Shown: piece by piece, positions 35,401-43,360 of the stretch | How the letters are laid out: each line of letters begins with the position of its first letter | How positions within the stretch are numbered: the stretch's first letter is position 1 | NCBI GenBank assembly: GCA_964385465.1 | Contig: CAYLPJ010000030.1 | Coordinates: 10,442-74,441 of the forward strand | Origin: CAYLPJ01 sp964385465 | GTDB lineage: Bacteria; Planctomycetota; Phycisphaerae; SM23-33 | DNA length: 64,000 nucleotides | Direction: 5' to 3' | The notes under the pieces: model-generated | Seen by the model: only the letters and a program-made list of their open reading frames with translations | What the model was told of the DNA's origin: nothing | Databases searched by the model: none | Position numbers and translations under genes: made by a program

Positions 35401-35769
35401 TATTTCCACTACCTGCCCAGCCACCTCGGCGGCTCATCGGCCGGGGACGCCCCGGGGGCCGGCGACGTGCCGAACTACTACGGGCTCCAGAGCATCTGGT
35501 ACGACGCGAAGGCCCGCTGCGGTTACGGCGTGGTGGTGCCCGACGCCCTCCACGGGCGGTTCTGGCTGGACCCCGCCGGCGCCCAGCACCCGGATGTGGA
35601 CCGCGATATCCACGAGGTGCTCCTGCCCGGCGAGACGTGGACTGCCCCGGCGGACGAGCCGGCCGTCCATGTCTTCGGCGTCACCGGCAAGCTCGCGGAC
35701 CGCCCGTGGCACGCCGCCGCCGAGGACCTCGAAGCGCGGCAGCAGGTGACGGTGAAGGCGTGGCGATAG
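32434..35769 (+). CDS. secreted clan GH-A glycoside hydrolase, GH50 beta-agarase-like
   Basis: An 1111-residue secreted enzyme. Signal residues 1-21. Residues 25-240 form a jelly-roll-like module. A TIM barrel follows from about 255 (GTWWLIDPAGWAFYDVGTDH, WGFNCVAAG, HPRWKDYCL). The acid/base candidate is Glu410 in LLGYFLDNELEW and the nucleophile candidate Glu576 in MILTEWSFPALDSG, a spacing of 166 residues that fits GH50 agarases. The remaining 450 residues are beta-rich with unknown role. The sequence could also be a distant GH5 or GH42-like family. No cognate transporter is adjacent. It sits next to a DUF4838 protein and an acetylesterase, as expected for algal polysaccharide breakdown. 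Confidence 0.78.
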   Translation: MTRTWMVLLLTAATAATSAPAEPAFQRTEDFSNVPDGNLPGGWEITGFTWEADDGRLLCEDAGKTFAICTAAPHGREVTVEATIIPRRALGNQWKIAGVCVYRDGKNYWHLALTESPTNTGQTPKRSFELVECHRGSWLANYEGDTALPRRGESVGGDARWGYGKAYRFRLALTGEGISGTVRDAAGTLLYKRSFRFPKGKPAVTAGRPALDSGDFRVHFDDVRVAVGKPVGPPASESPPPAPAWDREPMSDIRGKATGFFHVQRIDGTWWLIDPAGWAFYDVGTDHCRYTGHWCEKLGYAPYGRNMRKLFPDETDWCEQTVGRLTAWGFNCVAAGHSRSLRHRGLVHTEFISFGARFSTYSDITPKVHWTGFPNVFHPRWKDYCLTYARRYCRPQRGDPWLLGYFLDNELEWYGKSHRPYGLVEEAWAKPADHTAKAALVRLLKERRGTIEKLNRGWGTDFASFEALAASRTMPVTATDAANADRDAYLALIAERYFAGCCEAIRAADPNHMILGSRFAGGGVHDCVWEVAGRHLDVVTRNQYARIDLDAWSAEDAREDLVREHALCKRPMILTEWSFPALDSGLPCTKGAGMRVDTQAQRARAFEIYQTMLFAQPFMVGSHFFMWVDEPALGISSTFPENTNYGLVDEQGEPYDLLTAACRRVNPKAVAIHAGRTAEIAVRVVGEQRKAVLANAGKLPADVPLTLWLDGRATERTVTVPAGGSAAVGLGGEAGFAVVRADPERVLDEADRADNTARGHLRPAKAAPAGGALVCVGNPTDRDLRDVTVRLPLTALTDAARGVSADVPLQHVALDGNTEVSFLVAELPARSSVLIEARPSNRARPPAGEKLTAPFVLENPAIALRKTDDDGDLIDDVRMGAKPLGRVQALIHENTGQDLWLPANRLVEVRRSAGPVETVAEFTAEYRPGRPGEGKTAVDDEGQPAARRSRGRAYRARYRLRLPAAGRAAFELTCLSVTNIDTERWRLVQYFHYLPSHLGGSSAGDAPGAGDVPNYYGLQSIWYDAKARCGYGVVVPDALHGRFWLDPAGAQHPDVDRDIHEVLLPGETWTAPADEPAVHVFGVTGKLADRPWHAAAEDLEARQQVTVKAWR

Positions 35770-35972
35770 GAGCGCCGGATTCGAGGGCCGGGTTGCGCCT
35801 CGGGCCGTTCGGGCGCTTCCGACCTTTCGCCTGTCGTGTGACAGCCCGGGAGAAGACCCTCCTCGGATCACCGGTTTCCCATCAAGACCTTCGCGTTCAC
35901 CTCGCTGTGCGGGTGCTCGAACATGGCTCGTCCGTGATACCGCGCCGCCCCTGCTGACACACCGCCGACCGC

Positions 35973-38315
35973 CTACTCCACGAACTGGATCGGGCCGAAG
36001 GCCATCATGTTGTGGCTGCCGGGGGCGTGGGTGGTGTTGAGGCGCTGGTACTCGCGGGGGTTCTTGTCGGCCACGCGGTGGCGGGTGAAGTTGCCGTACC
36101 ACACCACCCCCGTGCCCGGGCGGCGGGCATCGGGGAAGGCGGAGATCGGCACGTACACCTCGAGGCTCCAGAAGCCCTTGCCGAGGTGCGCCTTGGCCCG
36201 CAGCCCCTCGCAGGTCCAGGTGTTGTCCCGCCCCTTGCCGTCGTAGACGGCCCCGTTGGCGTTGACGATGAGCTGGTAGTAGCCCTCCCGCTTGCCGGCG
36301 ACATCGAGGAACAGCTCGACGTTGTCGTCCCACCACGCCATCGAGGCGTCGCGGCTGCGGATCTCGCGCTTCAGGGCCTCGGGCTTCGGCTCGGCCATGC
36401 GGAAGCCGAACGTCACGCCGTCCGGCGTCCACACTGCGCGGAGCTGCGTGGGGAAGGTGCACTCGGGCCGCTCCCGGTCGGTCGCGCGGACGAACGTCAC
36501 CGGCGCGGCCTCTTTCCACGCCGCGTCGTCCAGCTTGCCGTCGATCGCCGGGCTCTCGGCGACCTTCTGTGCGATCAGCACGGTCCGCCCGCCGCCCTCG
36601 GCGAACTGCTTCGACTGCTCGAAGAACGCCCGCATCGGTCCGGCGTAGTACTCCAGGCGACGGGTGACCAATTCGTCGCCGCCGGCCTGCTCGAACGCCC
36701 TGGCCAGCAGGGCCTCCATCTTCTCGACGTCCTCCCGCGGGTAGCTGTGCTCGTAGACGGCCACCGGGGAGATCTCCGGCGTAGGCCAGCGGCTGTCCTC
36801 CCAGCCGTCGATCTGCATGTGGACGAGCTCGCGCATCGTCCCGGCCGCGGGTCCGAACATGCGGCGGATGAGCTCTTCGGTGGCGAACTCCACGTCGAAG
36901 TCGGGGTTCCAGAGGCATTTCATCCAGGCGTAGAGGCTGACGTGCTGGCGGTCCCAGTGGTCCCGCATGCCGTTGATGAAGCTGCCCACGGTCTTGTCGC
37001 GGTTGTCGCGGTAGTGACGGGCGACGATGTTGGGAAACAGGTAGCAGGCCTTGGTCTTGTCCTCCGGCCAGCAGGAGTAATGCCAGTTCTGGATCCGCCT
37101 GCCGGTGGCGGCGACCCAGGCGTCGATGTTGGCCTGCTCGGCCTTGCGGACGGCGGGCTCCTTGTACGTCGCCAGCCCGGGCATGCCACAGAGCTGGACC
37201 TCGACGTTGTCGGGGAACTTCGTGCCCGGCGGGCAGATCGTGTAGTTCGAGTAGGGCAGGTAGATGATCGTCTTGTCGGGCCAGCGCTTCCTGACGGCGA
37301 CGGCGAGACGCTGGACGAAGTCGGCGAGAATCTTCGACGCCGTGCCGTACCGCCCGCCGTCCGGCCACCAGAGCTTGCGGCAGTGCTCGCAGTGGCAGGC
37401 GATGCCCATGTCGTTCGGCGAGACGGTGATGTTGTTGCCGATCGGCGTCTTGCGGCCCCAGCCGAGGTTCTTGCCTCGTTCGTACCAGGCCTCGATGGCC
37501 TCGATGTATGTCTCCAGCGTCCGCGGATGCCCGTAGCAGAGCATGGCGAGGTTCCGCGTGCCGTCGCTGCGGAGCTGGAAGCACTCCGGGCGGCTCTCGC
37601 CCCAGAGCTTCGGCCAGCCGGTGGGGCTGTGCACCTGGAGCTTCACCGGCCAGGTGTCGCCGGAGCGCATCCGGCGGTGGTGGATGCCCGTCCACTTGGT
37701 GACGCTCCGCCCGCCGGACGGCCAGATCTGCCGCTTGCGGAAGTGCGGCGCGTCGCGGAGCGACGCCGGCGGGACCGCAAGCGTCTTGCGTGCGGGTACG
37801 TCGCAGCCGATCTCGCCGGGGAAGTAGAACCGCACGTCCACGAAGCGCTCGAGGAACTCGTAGACGCCCCAGGCCAGGCCGTCGCCGCCGGCGCGTCGGG
37901 GCTCCTCCGGGCGCCAGCCGACAATATGCACGCGCGACGGCGCGGTCCTGATGGCGAAGCCCTCGACGGGCAGCTTCGCCGAGTCCAGCCCCATCTCTGC
38001 CGCGGCCGGGGTATCGCCGAGGACGATGGCCGCGCCGTCGGCGGCCCCGGCGTGGACCACGGGCAGCTTGGCGCCGGTGGCGCGTTCGACGAAGTGCTGG
38101 AGGTCGCGGACGGCCTGGCGGAGGTCGTGGGTCATCCGCTCCTTCGCCACGGCCACGACGATGCTTGCCGCCGCCTCCCCGTCGGCGACCAGCACCACGG
38201 GTTCATGGTTCGGGGGCCGGTGCACCGCCACGGGGTTCAGGTCGCTCCGCGCCGCGGCGAGCGCCCACGTTCCGGTCGTGAGAAGCGAGAACGCCAGCAG
38301 AATGCCGATCCGCAT
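35973..38315 (-). CDS. secreted DUF4838 protein with C-terminal CBM9-like domain
   Basis: A 780-residue exported protein. Signal 1-21, then an alpha-glucuronidase/hexosaminidase-like N-terminal domain (VAKERMTHDLRQAVRDLQHF, WGVYEFLERFVDVRFYFPGEIG), and a central TIM-barrel-like DUF4838 region with NNITVSPNDMGIACHCEHC, where two CxxC-type Cys occur. The last 190 residues are CBM9-like (SPAIDGKLDDAAWKEAAPV, WWDDNVELFLDV, YYQLIVNANGAVYDG). DUF4838 proteins resemble GH67/GH20 catalytic folds but have no proven activity. The gene begins one base after the stop of the 1357-residue protein gene, so the two are a tight operon. Confidence 0.83.
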   Translation of the reverse strand: MRIGILLAFSLLTTGTWALAAARSDLNPVAVHRPPNHEPVVLVADGEAAASIVVAVAKERMTHDLRQAVRDLQHFVERATGAKLPVVHAGAADGAAIVLGDTPAAAEMGLDSAKLPVEGFAIRTAPSRVHIVGWRPEEPRRAGGDGLAWGVYEFLERFVDVRFYFPGEIGCDVPARKTLAVPPASLRDAPHFRKRQIWPSGGRSVTKWTGIHHRRMRSGDTWPVKLQVHSPTGWPKLWGESRPECFQLRSDGTRNLAMLCYGHPRTLETYIEAIEAWYERGKNLGWGRKTPIGNNITVSPNDMGIACHCEHCRKLWWPDGGRYGTASKILADFVQRLAVAVRKRWPDKTIIYLPYSNYTICPPGTKFPDNVEVQLCGMPGLATYKEPAVRKAEQANIDAWVAATGRRIQNWHYSCWPEDKTKACYLFPNIVARHYRDNRDKTVGSFINGMRDHWDRQHVSLYAWMKCLWNPDFDVEFATEELIRRMFGPAAGTMRELVHMQIDGWEDSRWPTPEISPVAVYEHSYPREDVEKMEALLARAFEQAGGDELVTRRLEYYAGPMRAFFEQSKQFAEGGGRTVLIAQKVAESPAIDGKLDDAAWKEAAPVTFVRATDRERPECTFPTQLRAVWTPDGVTFGFRMAEPKPEALKREIRSRDASMAWWDDNVELFLDVAGKREGYYQLIVNANGAVYDGKGRDNTWTCEGLRAKAHLGKGFWSLEVYVPISAFPDARRPGTGVVWYGNFTRHRVADKNPREYQRLNTTHAPGSHNMMAFGPIQFVE

Positions 38316-38316
38316 G

Positions 38317-41300
38317 TCATTTCTCCTGGAAGACGAACGTTCCCCAGGCCCGGGGTGTCAGCCAGGCCTCGTGGGGCAGGTCGTTGACGAGGTTGGTGTG
38401 GGGGTTGGCCCAGTAGGTGCGGGCGGTGTTGATCCGCCCGTCGGCGTCGGAGGCGATCACGCCGATGTCCCCGAGCAGCCGCAGGCCCGGCTTGGGCTCC
38501 AGGCCCAGGGCCTCGGTGGGAATGGCCGCCTCGATCGAGTACCCGTTGGAGCCGGTCCGCACGGCCACCTTCGCGCCGGCAAGAACCTCCACGCGGTCGA
38601 AGGTCTTCTCGCCGACGGGGGAGCGGTACAGCACGCGGAGGTCGCGGTCGGCCTCGGGCTCGATCGGGCGCATCAGCACCGCCACCGGCTTGCCGCCGAG
38701 CTTCGACAGCACCACCCGCAGGTCGCCTTTGCGGACCTTGCGGTGCTTGCGGACGACCTCGGGGTCCTCCGGCATGGTCGCGAGCTGGATGTCCACGGCG
38801 TCGCCGGTCTTGAACAGCCGCGTGGCGTCCTTGCCCAGGTTGACCCAGGGGCTCGGATCGCTGACCTGCACGTAGGCGTAGAGCGTCTCGGCGTCCCACG
38901 CCAGCCGGGCTGTCCCCACACGCTTGCGCCCCGCGCGGGCGATCTCGATCTCCGGCTTGCGGGGCCACTCGCGGGCCTGCCCGTCGATCTTCGCCTCGCC
39001 GGTCAGCCGGCCGACGGTCAGCTCCTTGGGCTTGGCGGCCGCGAGGGCGCGGGCGCCGTTGTCCTCGTTGGCCTTGCGAACGGCGGCGGCGTCGAGATCG
39101 AGCTCGGGCCCCTTGAAGCGGCGGACGGTATCGAGGCCCTTGACCTGGAGGATCATGCAGGCCTGCCTGGCGAAGCCGCAGGTCATGCGGATGGCGCCGT
39201 CGCTCTGCTTGCCGAACCAGCCGTTGAAGGGCTCGCCGCCGTGGCTGAACGCCTCCATGGGCATGCCCACCAGCGATGCCTCCTTGGCGGGCAGGCTCTC
39301 GCCGGGCAGGCGCCCGTCCTGGAACATGGCCCCCACGAACAGCCCGTCGGTGGTCATGAAGAAGTCCTGCCCGAGGTTGCCCCGCATGACGAACACCCGC
39401 CCGACGCGGTCGTTGACGTGTGCGACGCCGCAGATCTTCAGCGGGCCGATGAGCAGCCCCGGCTCGGGCATGGGCGCCCGGTGCGAACCGTGCACGCCGG
39501 GGTAGGGGTTCGGGTAGGACCACCGCACCTTGCCCGTGTTCATGTCCACGCCGAGCATCCCCGTCGTCCGTTGGGCGTAGCCCTTGAAGCTCAGGCACAG
39601 CAGCAGGTCCTCGGCGTCGACGGGCACGAGGTCGCCGCGCTCCTCCGGGCCGAAGCGCTCCATCCCCGCCTTGCCGTATCGCGGCGCGCCCGCCTCGGTG
39701 AACCCGACGGGCTTGTAGCGGACCAGGCCGTCGCAGTAGATCGTCAGGTCTTCGCCGATGCGCCCGCCCCAGCCGTTGCGGAGGCTCAGGGCGCCCTCGC
39801 CCCTGCGGCGGCGCCGCTTGGCGGGAAGCTCGTCCTCCATGGCGTCGCCGGGCTCGTCGGTGGGCACGATCTCGCACTCGCCCCGCTGGACCTTGCCGTC
39901 CCCGTCGGCGTCATTCCAGAACACGCCGTCCTTGCCGTTGAGCCCCGCCATCTCGCCGGTCGGCTGGGCGATGATCTCCCCGTGATGCGTGAAGCCGCCG
40001 GAGATGTGTCCCGCCAGGCAGACGGCCGCCACGGGCCGCCAGCCGTCGGCGAACTTCATGTAGACGACCTGCCCGCCGGAGTCGCGGGGGTCGTGAACGT
40101 ACAGGTACTCGCGGGGCTTGCCATCGACCTCGCGGGTGAACCGCTGGGGCAGCACGTGCGTGCCGGTGGAGATGGGGAAGTCCTCGCCGGCGTCCTCGTC
40201 GGGCGCCCACAGCACGCGGGTGACGTTCCAGTCCCGCTCGGCCTTGTCCAGGGCGACCTCGACGGGCCCGACATAGCCGAGGCCGGGGTTCGTCTCGTGC
40301 AGGAAGCTGCCCGTTCCCGCGTAGCCGGTGTTGCCCACGTAATCCCGCACGAGCTTCCCGTCGCGCCCCCACACGCTCACGCGCCGGGGGGTCTGGGTGT
40401 GCTCGACCACCCAGACGTTGCCCGCGGCGTCGGCGGTCACGCTGCTCATCGCGGTCATCGTCTGCGGGTCGAAGGGCCCGGGCAGCACGCGCCCGCCCCG
40501 CTTGCCGCACGTGTAGGCGAGCTTGCCCGCCGGCGTGAAGGCCTTGACCTGGCTGTCGGGGCCGACGTCGGCGACCAGGAGGTTGCCCTCGCCGTCCAGC
40601 GCGATCGCCGCCGCGGCGACCGCGCCGGGCAGCTTCGCCGGCTCGGTCGCGCCTTTGGCAAGGTCGATGGCCACCACCTTCCCGTCGGCCAGGCCGTAGC
40701 ATCGCCCGTCGCGTGCGGCCAGGCCGGTGAGCCCGCCGACGTCCCATACGCGGCGGACCTCGGCCGATTCGGCGTCGAGGACGGCCAGCTTGCCCGTGTC
40801 GATCGCCAGCAGCAGCTTTTCGCCGTCGACGGCCAGGGCGAGCACCTTGCCCGTGCCCTCGACCTTGGTCAGGTCGCCGCCGGCGACGATCCGCTTGTGT
40901 TGGGCGTCCTCGTCGTCGGCGCCCGGCCTGGCCAGGCCGAGGTCCACCAGGGACATCTCGAACGGCCTCGGCTTGCCGTTCAGCACGAACGGCGCGTACG
41001 AGCCGTCCTTCCTGCTCATCCGGCACAGCCGCCCCTTCGCGTGCCAGCTTGACGTGATGGCGTAGACGTACTCCTCGTCGGCGGCCAGCGCGTAGGCGCC
41101 GCGCTTCTCGCCCCATTTCTTCAGCCCGTCGGGCCCGACGCCCAGGATGCCGCTGCCCCCCTCGGCGAACGGCCAGGAGACGATCACCCAGTCCCCCGCG
41201 GCCGCGACGCGGAGCGGCGCGCCGTGGTCGGCTCCCCAGGCTCCGCTGCCGTCACGCGTCCGCCACGGCGGCGTGCCCGGGTTGTAGAAGCACATCTCGT

Positions 41301-42390
41301 ACTCGGCCGCCAGGCCCGCGTGGGTCAGGCCGCGGGTGCGGTACGTGCCCGGCTCGACCAGCCGCCCGTTGTCGTCCAGGCAGTCCCAGAGCACCTCGCA
41401 GACGCGCGTCTCGCCCTCGACCTCCACGCCGTAGCGCTGCGGGTCGAAGTCCCCGGCGAGGTTCCGCACGCGCCGCCCGGCGTCGTCCTCGATCACCACC
41501 GTGAACCGCGCCGCGCCGGCGGGGATCCGCACCCGGACCGGCACGGTGCCCGGCAGCTTCGCCGTGGCGTCGACGTACTTCCGCCGCGGGATGTCGTTCT
41601 TGTCCAGCAGCTTCGCGTCGCCCCAGGCCCGCACGGCCGTCCAGTAGAACTCCCGCGAGGTATGCCCGGGCTGCATGTTGTCGGCGTAGCGGTGGACGGG
41701 CCATGTCCGACCGGTCGGGTCGCCCCAGAGGAACTCGTTGCCCAGGCGGAAGGTCTGCCCGGCCCGGGGGGAGGGCGGCTGGCGGTAGAGCAGCTTCCAG
41801 GGGATCTTGATCTCCTGGACGAAGCCCTTGCCGTCCTCGGTCTTGCGGTAGGCCATCTCCGCCCCCCGGCCGAGCTCGGCCGAGCCCGGCTCGGCGGTCA
41901 GCAGCACGACGTCCTGCCCGGCGCGGCTGTTCTTCTCGTCCTGCCAGTACGCCAGGTGCATGACGGGCTGCTTCTTCGGCGCGTAGTACCAGGTGGTCAC
42001 CCACAGCGTGCGGTCGGTGCGGATGCGCATCTGCCAGGAGTCGGCCTTCCACCCGTCGTTGGGGTTGAACTTCGGGTCGACCGTATTGTGCATCGGCGTC
42101 GGGTCACGCCATTTCGCCGCCAGGTAGAGGTGCCTGGCGTCCCACATCGCCGCGACCTCCACGCTATACCGCCCGCGGACGGACGTGTCGGCGAAGACCC
42201 AGATCCGGCCGGAGAAGTCCCAGTCGTCGAGCTTGCCGTCGACGGTCACCCCCCCGGGCCTGGGCAGGACGAAGATCCCCTCGTTCTGGCTCTGCCGGCC
42301 GATCATGTTCTTCGGCTGGGCGGCGGCGGAGGCTGCGATCAGCGCCGGCAGCATGGCGGCGGCGGCGAAGCGAAACAGGCGGTGCGTCAT
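38317..42390 (-). CDS. giant secreted CBM9-like/beta-propeller protein with EF-hand
   Basis: A 1357-residue exported protein. After the signal peptide (1-26) comes a CBM9-like module (GGVTVDGKLDDWDFSG, ARHLYLAAKWRDPTP), then a FlgD-like Ig segment (VRVRIPAGAARFTVVIEDD, CLDDNGRLVEPGTYRTRGL), an NHL/PQQ-like propeller (EGTGKVLALAVDGEKLLL), an EF-hand-type Ca loop (NDADGDGKVQRGE) and a second CBM9-like module at the C-terminus (DGQAREWPRKPEIEIARA, AYVQVSDPSPWVN). It may bind and sense carbohydrate or tether enzymes to it. No catalytic residues are recognised. AAAGGG precedes the ATG at 42390. The next gene downstream starts one base after its stop. Confidence 0.8.
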   Translation of the reverse strand: MTHRLFRFAAAAMLPALIAASAAAQPKNMIGRQSQNEGIFVLPRPGGVTVDGKLDDWDFSGRIWVFADTSVRGRYSVEVAAMWDARHLYLAAKWRDPTPMHNTVDPKFNPNDGWKADSWQMRIRTDRTLWVTTWYYAPKKQPVMHLAYWQDEKNSRAGQDVVLLTAEPGSAELGRGAEMAYRKTEDGKGFVQEIKIPWKLLYRQPPSPRAGQTFRLGNEFLWGDPTGRTWPVHRYADNMQPGHTSREFYWTAVRAWGDAKLLDKNDIPRRKYVDATAKLPGTVPVRVRIPAGAARFTVVIEDDAGRRVRNLAGDFDPQRYGVEVEGETRVCEVLWDCLDDNGRLVEPGTYRTRGLTHAGLAAEYEMCFYNPGTPPWRTRDGSGAWGADHGAPLRVAAAGDWVIVSWPFAEGGSGILGVGPDGLKKWGEKRGAYALAADEEYVYAITSSWHAKGRLCRMSRKDGSYAPFVLNGKPRPFEMSLVDLGLARPGADDEDAQHKRIVAGGDLTKVEGTGKVLALAVDGEKLLLAIDTGKLAVLDAESAEVRRVWDVGGLTGLAARDGRCYGLADGKVVAIDLAKGATEPAKLPGAVAAAAIALDGEGNLLVADVGPDSQVKAFTPAGKLAYTCGKRGGRVLPGPFDPQTMTAMSSVTADAAGNVWVVEHTQTPRRVSVWGRDGKLVRDYVGNTGYAGTGSFLHETNPGLGYVGPVEVALDKAERDWNVTRVLWAPDEDAGEDFPISTGTHVLPQRFTREVDGKPREYLYVHDPRDSGGQVVYMKFADGWRPVAAVCLAGHISGGFTHHGEIIAQPTGEMAGLNGKDGVFWNDADGDGKVQRGECEIVPTDEPGDAMEDELPAKRRRRRGEGALSLRNGWGGRIGEDLTIYCDGLVRYKPVGFTEAGAPRYGKAGMERFGPEERGDLVPVDAEDLLLCLSFKGYAQRTTGMLGVDMNTGKVRWSYPNPYPGVHGSHRAPMPEPGLLIGPLKICGVAHVNDRVGRVFVMRGNLGQDFFMTTDGLFVGAMFQDGRLPGESLPAKEASLVGMPMEAFSHGGEPFNGWFGKQSDGAIRMTCGFARQACMILQVKGLDTVRRFKGPELDLDAAAVRKANEDNGARALAAAKPKELTVGRLTGEAKIDGQAREWPRKPEIEIARAGRKRVGTARLAWDAETLYAYVQVSDPSPWVNLGKDATRLFKTGDAVDIQLATMPEDPEVVRKHRKVRKGDLRVVLSKLGGKPVAVLMRPIEPEADRDLRVLYRSPVGEKTFDRVEVLAGAKVAVRTGSNGYSIEAAIPTEALGLEPKPGLRLLGDIGVIASDADGRINTARTYWANPHTNLVNDLPHEAWLTPRAWGTFVFQEK

Positions 42391-42454
42391 GAGAGGCCCT
42401 TTCGTGTGCGAAGTTGGAGGGTCCACGGAAGGTGAAACACTCGCGTGAGGTGGG

Positions 42455-42484
42455 ATCATCGCACGTTCCGCCGGTGGTCTTCAA
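42455..42484 (-). promoter_or_regulatory. candidate promoter of the propeller/DUF4838 operon
   Basis: Minus strand TTGAAG (42484-42479), 18-nt spacer, GATGAT (42460-42455). Leader about 58 nt. Moderate. Confidence 0.33.
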
Positions 42485-42570
42485 GTGGCGTGCGGGTTGA
42501 ACGCGGACCGGGAGGTTGTCATCATGGGCGGGTGCGCGGGACGCGCGGGTTCCTTGTCAGGCAGTGCGAC

Positions 42571-43146
42571 ATGATGCTGGCGTTCACAATCGGTTGGCAG
42601 GAGGTGCTGCTCATCCTGCTGTTCCTGCTGGGCGTGGTGGTGATCCCCCTGCCCGGGCGGTGGATCCGCAAGGCCGCCCGCAAGCCCGTGACGTTCAGCG
42701 AGCGGTTCCTCGCCCCGCCGATCGAGAACATTCACAGCGTGGCCGAGGCGTTCTTCTGCTCCTACGAGCGGGGCGAATACGAGCTGGTGGGCAAGGAGCG
42801 GTTCCGGCTGGTCTTTCGCCGGGGCGAGCAGGACCATGACGACGGGCAGGTGGTCCTGTCTCTGCGGGAGTCCGAGCCGCCCTCCCGCGTGCCGGTGATT
42901 CTCCGCGTGCTCTTCCAGCCCCGGGCGGACGCCCTGGCCGTGACCGTCAAGCACGAGGCCCGCCCGCGGGGCGCGGTCGGGGCCGTCCGCCGGCGCAAGC
43001 TCTCGGGCCTCTTCCAGCGCGAGGCCCACGATTTCCAGAGCTACCTCCGCGAGAACTTCGGCGCCGTCGATGCCGACGAGCCCCGCCGCCGCGCCAAGCG
43101 CATCACCGCCAGGCAGACCGCACACCCCCCGAAGCGGCGGACGTGA
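42571..43146 (+). CDS. small single-pass membrane protein with TatA-like N-terminus
   Basis: A 191-residue protein. The N-terminal MMLAFTIGWQEVLLILLFLL is similar to TatA/B amphipathic anchors (GWQE followed by a hydrophobic helix), but the hinge FG and the acidic amphipathic helix are missing. After the helix come a basic patch (RWIRKAARKP), a compact alpha/beta stretch with many charged residues, and a very basic tail. Function unknown. No strong SD is visible at 42571, so the start is uncertain. Divergent from the propeller operon. Confidence 0.6.
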   Translation: MMLAFTIGWQEVLLILLFLLGVVVIPLPGRWIRKAARKPVTFSERFLAPPIENIHSVAEAFFCSYERGEYELVGKERFRLVFRRGEQDHDDGQVVLSLRESEPPSRVPVILRVLFQPRADALAVTVKHEARPRGAVGAVRRRKLSGLFQREAHDFQSYLRENFGAVDADEPRRRAKRITARQTAHPPKRRT

Positions 43147-43360
43147 CCGACAGCGGAGATCGCCGTCACCGACGGAGCCGCGACATGTCCCCACGGGGCT
43201 GCTTCCCTGTCGGCACCCTCGGCGCCCGCGTGGGCGGGTGGCATTGTAAGGCGTTATCGGGTAGAAGCTTCGGGGTACAGCTTCGCGCCCGCGGGCGCGG
43301 CGGACTGTTCGAGGCGGCCCGCGGTCGCCGATGTCGGTTTCCAGACGAAAGGATGCGTAC

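Noticed and set aside
43244..43267. Promoter (TTGTAA and TAGAAG) before the heparinase-like gene
   Set aside because: Spacing of only 12 nt is too short.
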